From contig JANXQX010000058.1 of assembly GCA_025353305.1 (NCBI GenBank), forward strand, positions 1 through 5,657: 5,657 nt of DNA, written 5' to 3'. A model generated the notes under the pieces. That model ran no database searches. It saw only the letters and a list, made by a program, of their open reading frames with translations, and was not told the DNA's origin. Each line of letters starts with the position of its first letter. Position 1 is the stretch's first letter. Shown one piece after another: positions 4,328-5,657 of this stretch. Made by a program: the position numbers and the translations under genes. This stretch comes from Holophagaceae bacterium (GTDB lineage: Bacteria > Acidobacteriota > Holophagae > Holophagales > Holophagaceae).

Positions 4328-5657
4328 ATTTCCTGGATCTCCAGGGGCTCGCGGTGGACTTGGGCGTGTCCCTTTTCCACTCGATCTGGCAAGTGGCTTT
4401 GGTGGCGATGGCGTTGTGGGGCCTGCTCACGCTTTTCCATAGAGCTTCACCCAGCTTTCGCCATAACCTCGCCCTCATGGCGCTCGCTCTGGCCGTGCTT
4501 TGGCCCGCCACAACTTTCCGGCAGGTCCGGGTAGCGCGAACTAGCCACATGCTGGCTATATCTATGGGCCCGCGCTTCATCGAGCCTTTCGCTTCCACAC
4601 CCAACCCGAACAGGATGAGACCCGGTTTTGCCGCGCGGGTGATCACCTTGTCTCAGCCTGCTCTGCCCTGGCTTGCGCTCCTTTGGGGCGTGGGCGTGAC
4701 GCTGCTGGGACTGCGCCTGCTGGGCGGTTGGTTTTGGCTCCAGCGCCTTCGCAGCTCCACTGAGCCCGCCCCGGAATGGTTGTTGAACCTGGGTTCGGAT
4801 CTGGCCCGGCGCATGAGCATGCGGCCACCCGCCCTACGAATCGGGGAGCGCATGTTAGGCCCCTTCAGTCATGGTCTGTGGCGCACCATGGTGGTAGTTC
4901 CAGCAGCTTGTCTGGTACAGATGGATGCGCGGGCTTTAGAGGCTTTGCTGGCGCACGAATTCGCCCATCTGCGCCGCCATGATTTCTTGCTGAACGGCCT
5001 ACAATCAGTGGCGGAGTTGCTGCTGTTCCACCACCCCATGGCCCACTGGATAGCTGCCATGGTGCGCCTGGAGCGTGAGCGCTGCTGCGACTTGGCGGCG
5101 GTAGCGATCTGCGGTGACGCGCGCTTCTACGCCACCGTTCTCGACCGGCTGGATGATCTGCGTCCATTGCTTGACCCTTCCCCATCCCTGGCCTTGCAAG
5201 GCCAGCCATCGTCTTCATCACTAGCCCTTAGCGCCACAGGAGCACCCCTCATGATCCGCATCCAACATCTTTTGGGCGTCAGCGCCCGTCCCTCGTTTCC
5301 CGCGCTCATCGGCGCCGCAGTAGTACTGGCAGGCTTGAGCCTGGTGGCCGCTGCACCCTTTCAGGATGGCTTGAACCGCCCCGCGATTCTCGTGCCCGCC
5401 ACAATGCTGAAACAAGTGGACGCCGCAGCCGTCGCCGAAGGCATTGATCCCGATCTCATGCGTGCCATGATCCAGTGCGAGAGCGCCTACAATCCTGCGG
5501 CAAAAAGCCGCATGGGCAGCATGGGCCTGATGCAGCTCATGCCGCAGACAGCCGCGCGCTTTGGCGCGAAGGATCCCTGGCAGGTGGATCAGAATCTCCA
5601 GGCGGGCGCGAAATACCTCCGCTTTCTGCTGGATCGCTACCAAGGCGACACGGCCCG
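4324..5657 (+). CDS. M56 (BlaR1-type) membrane metallopeptidase fused to lytic transglycosylase (SLT) domain, 3' end outside window
   Basis: Frame 1 is open from ATG 4324 through the window end (about 444 residues), with AAGGAG 4313-4318 as ribosome binding site, 5 nt before the ATG. Layout: membrane segments at about 18-40, 48-66 and 114-139; cytoplasmic protease region 140-320; a fourth membrane segment at about 325-344 (FPALIGAAVVLAGLSLVAAA); then an extracytoplasmic domain from about 360. The protease has HEFAH at 211-215 (zinc ligands H211 and H215, catalytic E212), RRHD at 217-220, and LERERCCDLA at 249-258, where E252 fits the third zinc ligand and CCD is typical of M56. The C-terminal part matches SLT: GIDPDLMRAMIQCESAYNPA at 373-392 (catalytic E386), MGLMQLMPQTAARFG at 400-414, and NLQAGAKYLRFLLDRY at 424-439; the last SLT motif (AYNAG) would be beyond the edge. 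BlaR1 has a penicillin-binding domain in this place. The likely role is a sensor-protease that binds or cuts peptidoglycan outside and inactivates the neighbouring repressor inside. Both active sites look intact. Confidence 0.92.
   Translation, partial: MNFLDLQGLAVDLGVSLFHSIWQVALVAMALWGLLTLFHRASPSFRHNLALMALALAVLWPATTFRQVRVARTSHMLAISMGPRFIEPFASTPNPNRMRPGFAARVITLSQPALPWLALLWGVGVTLLGLRLLGGWFWLQRLRSSTEPAPEWLLNLGSDLARRMSMRPPALRIGERMLGPFSHGLWRTMVVVPAACLVQMDARALEALLAHEFAHLRRHDFLLNGLQSVAELLLFHHPMAHWIAAMVRLERERCCDLAAVAICGDARFYATVLDRLDDLRPLLDPSPSLALQGQPSSSSLALSATGAPLMIRIQHLLGVSARPSFPALIGAAVVLAGLSLVAAAPFQDGLNRPAILVPATMLKQVDAAAVAEGIDPDLMRAMIQCESAYNPAAKSRMGSMGLMQLMPQTAARFGAKDPWQVDQNLQAGAKYLRFLLDRYQGDTA

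Noticed and set aside
5221..5643. Minus-strand open frame of 140 codons opposite the SLT region
   Set aside because: It is an antisense shadow of the M56-SLT gene: the plus frame carries the ES, GLMQ and AGAKYL motifs, while the minus translation shows no family.

Overview
This 5.66 kb window looks like chromosome from a Gram-negative-type bacterium with fairly high GC (roughly 60% by eye). I cannot place it firmly. The mix of genes would suit Acidobacteriota (for example Holophagae) or a deltaproteobacterial group, but that is a weak inference. No tRNA, rRNA, CRISPR array, insertion sequence or phage gene is visible. Coding density is high, and the only gaps are 62, 237 and 125 bp.

Layout from left to right: (1) the 3' end of a plus-strand murJ-type lipid II flippase gene (2-478). 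(2) A convergent minus-strand two-gene operon (2639 down to 541), with an ATP-grasp protein first and a chorismate-binding enzyme (isochorismate/anthranilate synthase family) second, joined by a 4-nt GTGA stop/start overlap. (3) A 237 bp spacer with three tandem inverted repeats. (4) A minus-strand exported polysaccharide deacetylase of the CE4/NodB family (3821 down to 2877). (5) A 125 bp divergent promoter region with two exact-phase 14-bp repeats and a TACAT-N6-ATGTA dyad. (6) A plus-strand operon of a BlaI/MecI-type repressor (3947-4327) and, overlapping it by ATGA, an M56 (BlaR1-type) membrane metallopeptidase (4324 to the window end, incomplete).

The main result is the last gene. It has the BlaR1 layout: three membrane segments, a zinc protease domain with HEFAH and a downstream glutamate, and a fourth membrane segment. 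Where BlaR1 carries a penicillin-binding sensor, this protein carries a lytic transglycosylase (SLT) domain with its catalytic glutamate and GLMQ motif intact. Reading frame 1 is open from 4324 to the window end, so this is one polypeptide and not two adjacent genes.

How the genes may work together (inference): the SLT domain would sit outside the cytoplasmic membrane and touch peptidoglycan, while the cytoplasmic protease would inactivate the BlaI-like repressor bound to the repeats at 3888-3944. That region is also upstream of the divergent polysaccharide deacetylase, so one switch could control both itself and a wall-modifying enzyme. The ATP-grasp/chorismate enzyme pair appears to be a separate small biosynthetic operon of unknown product.
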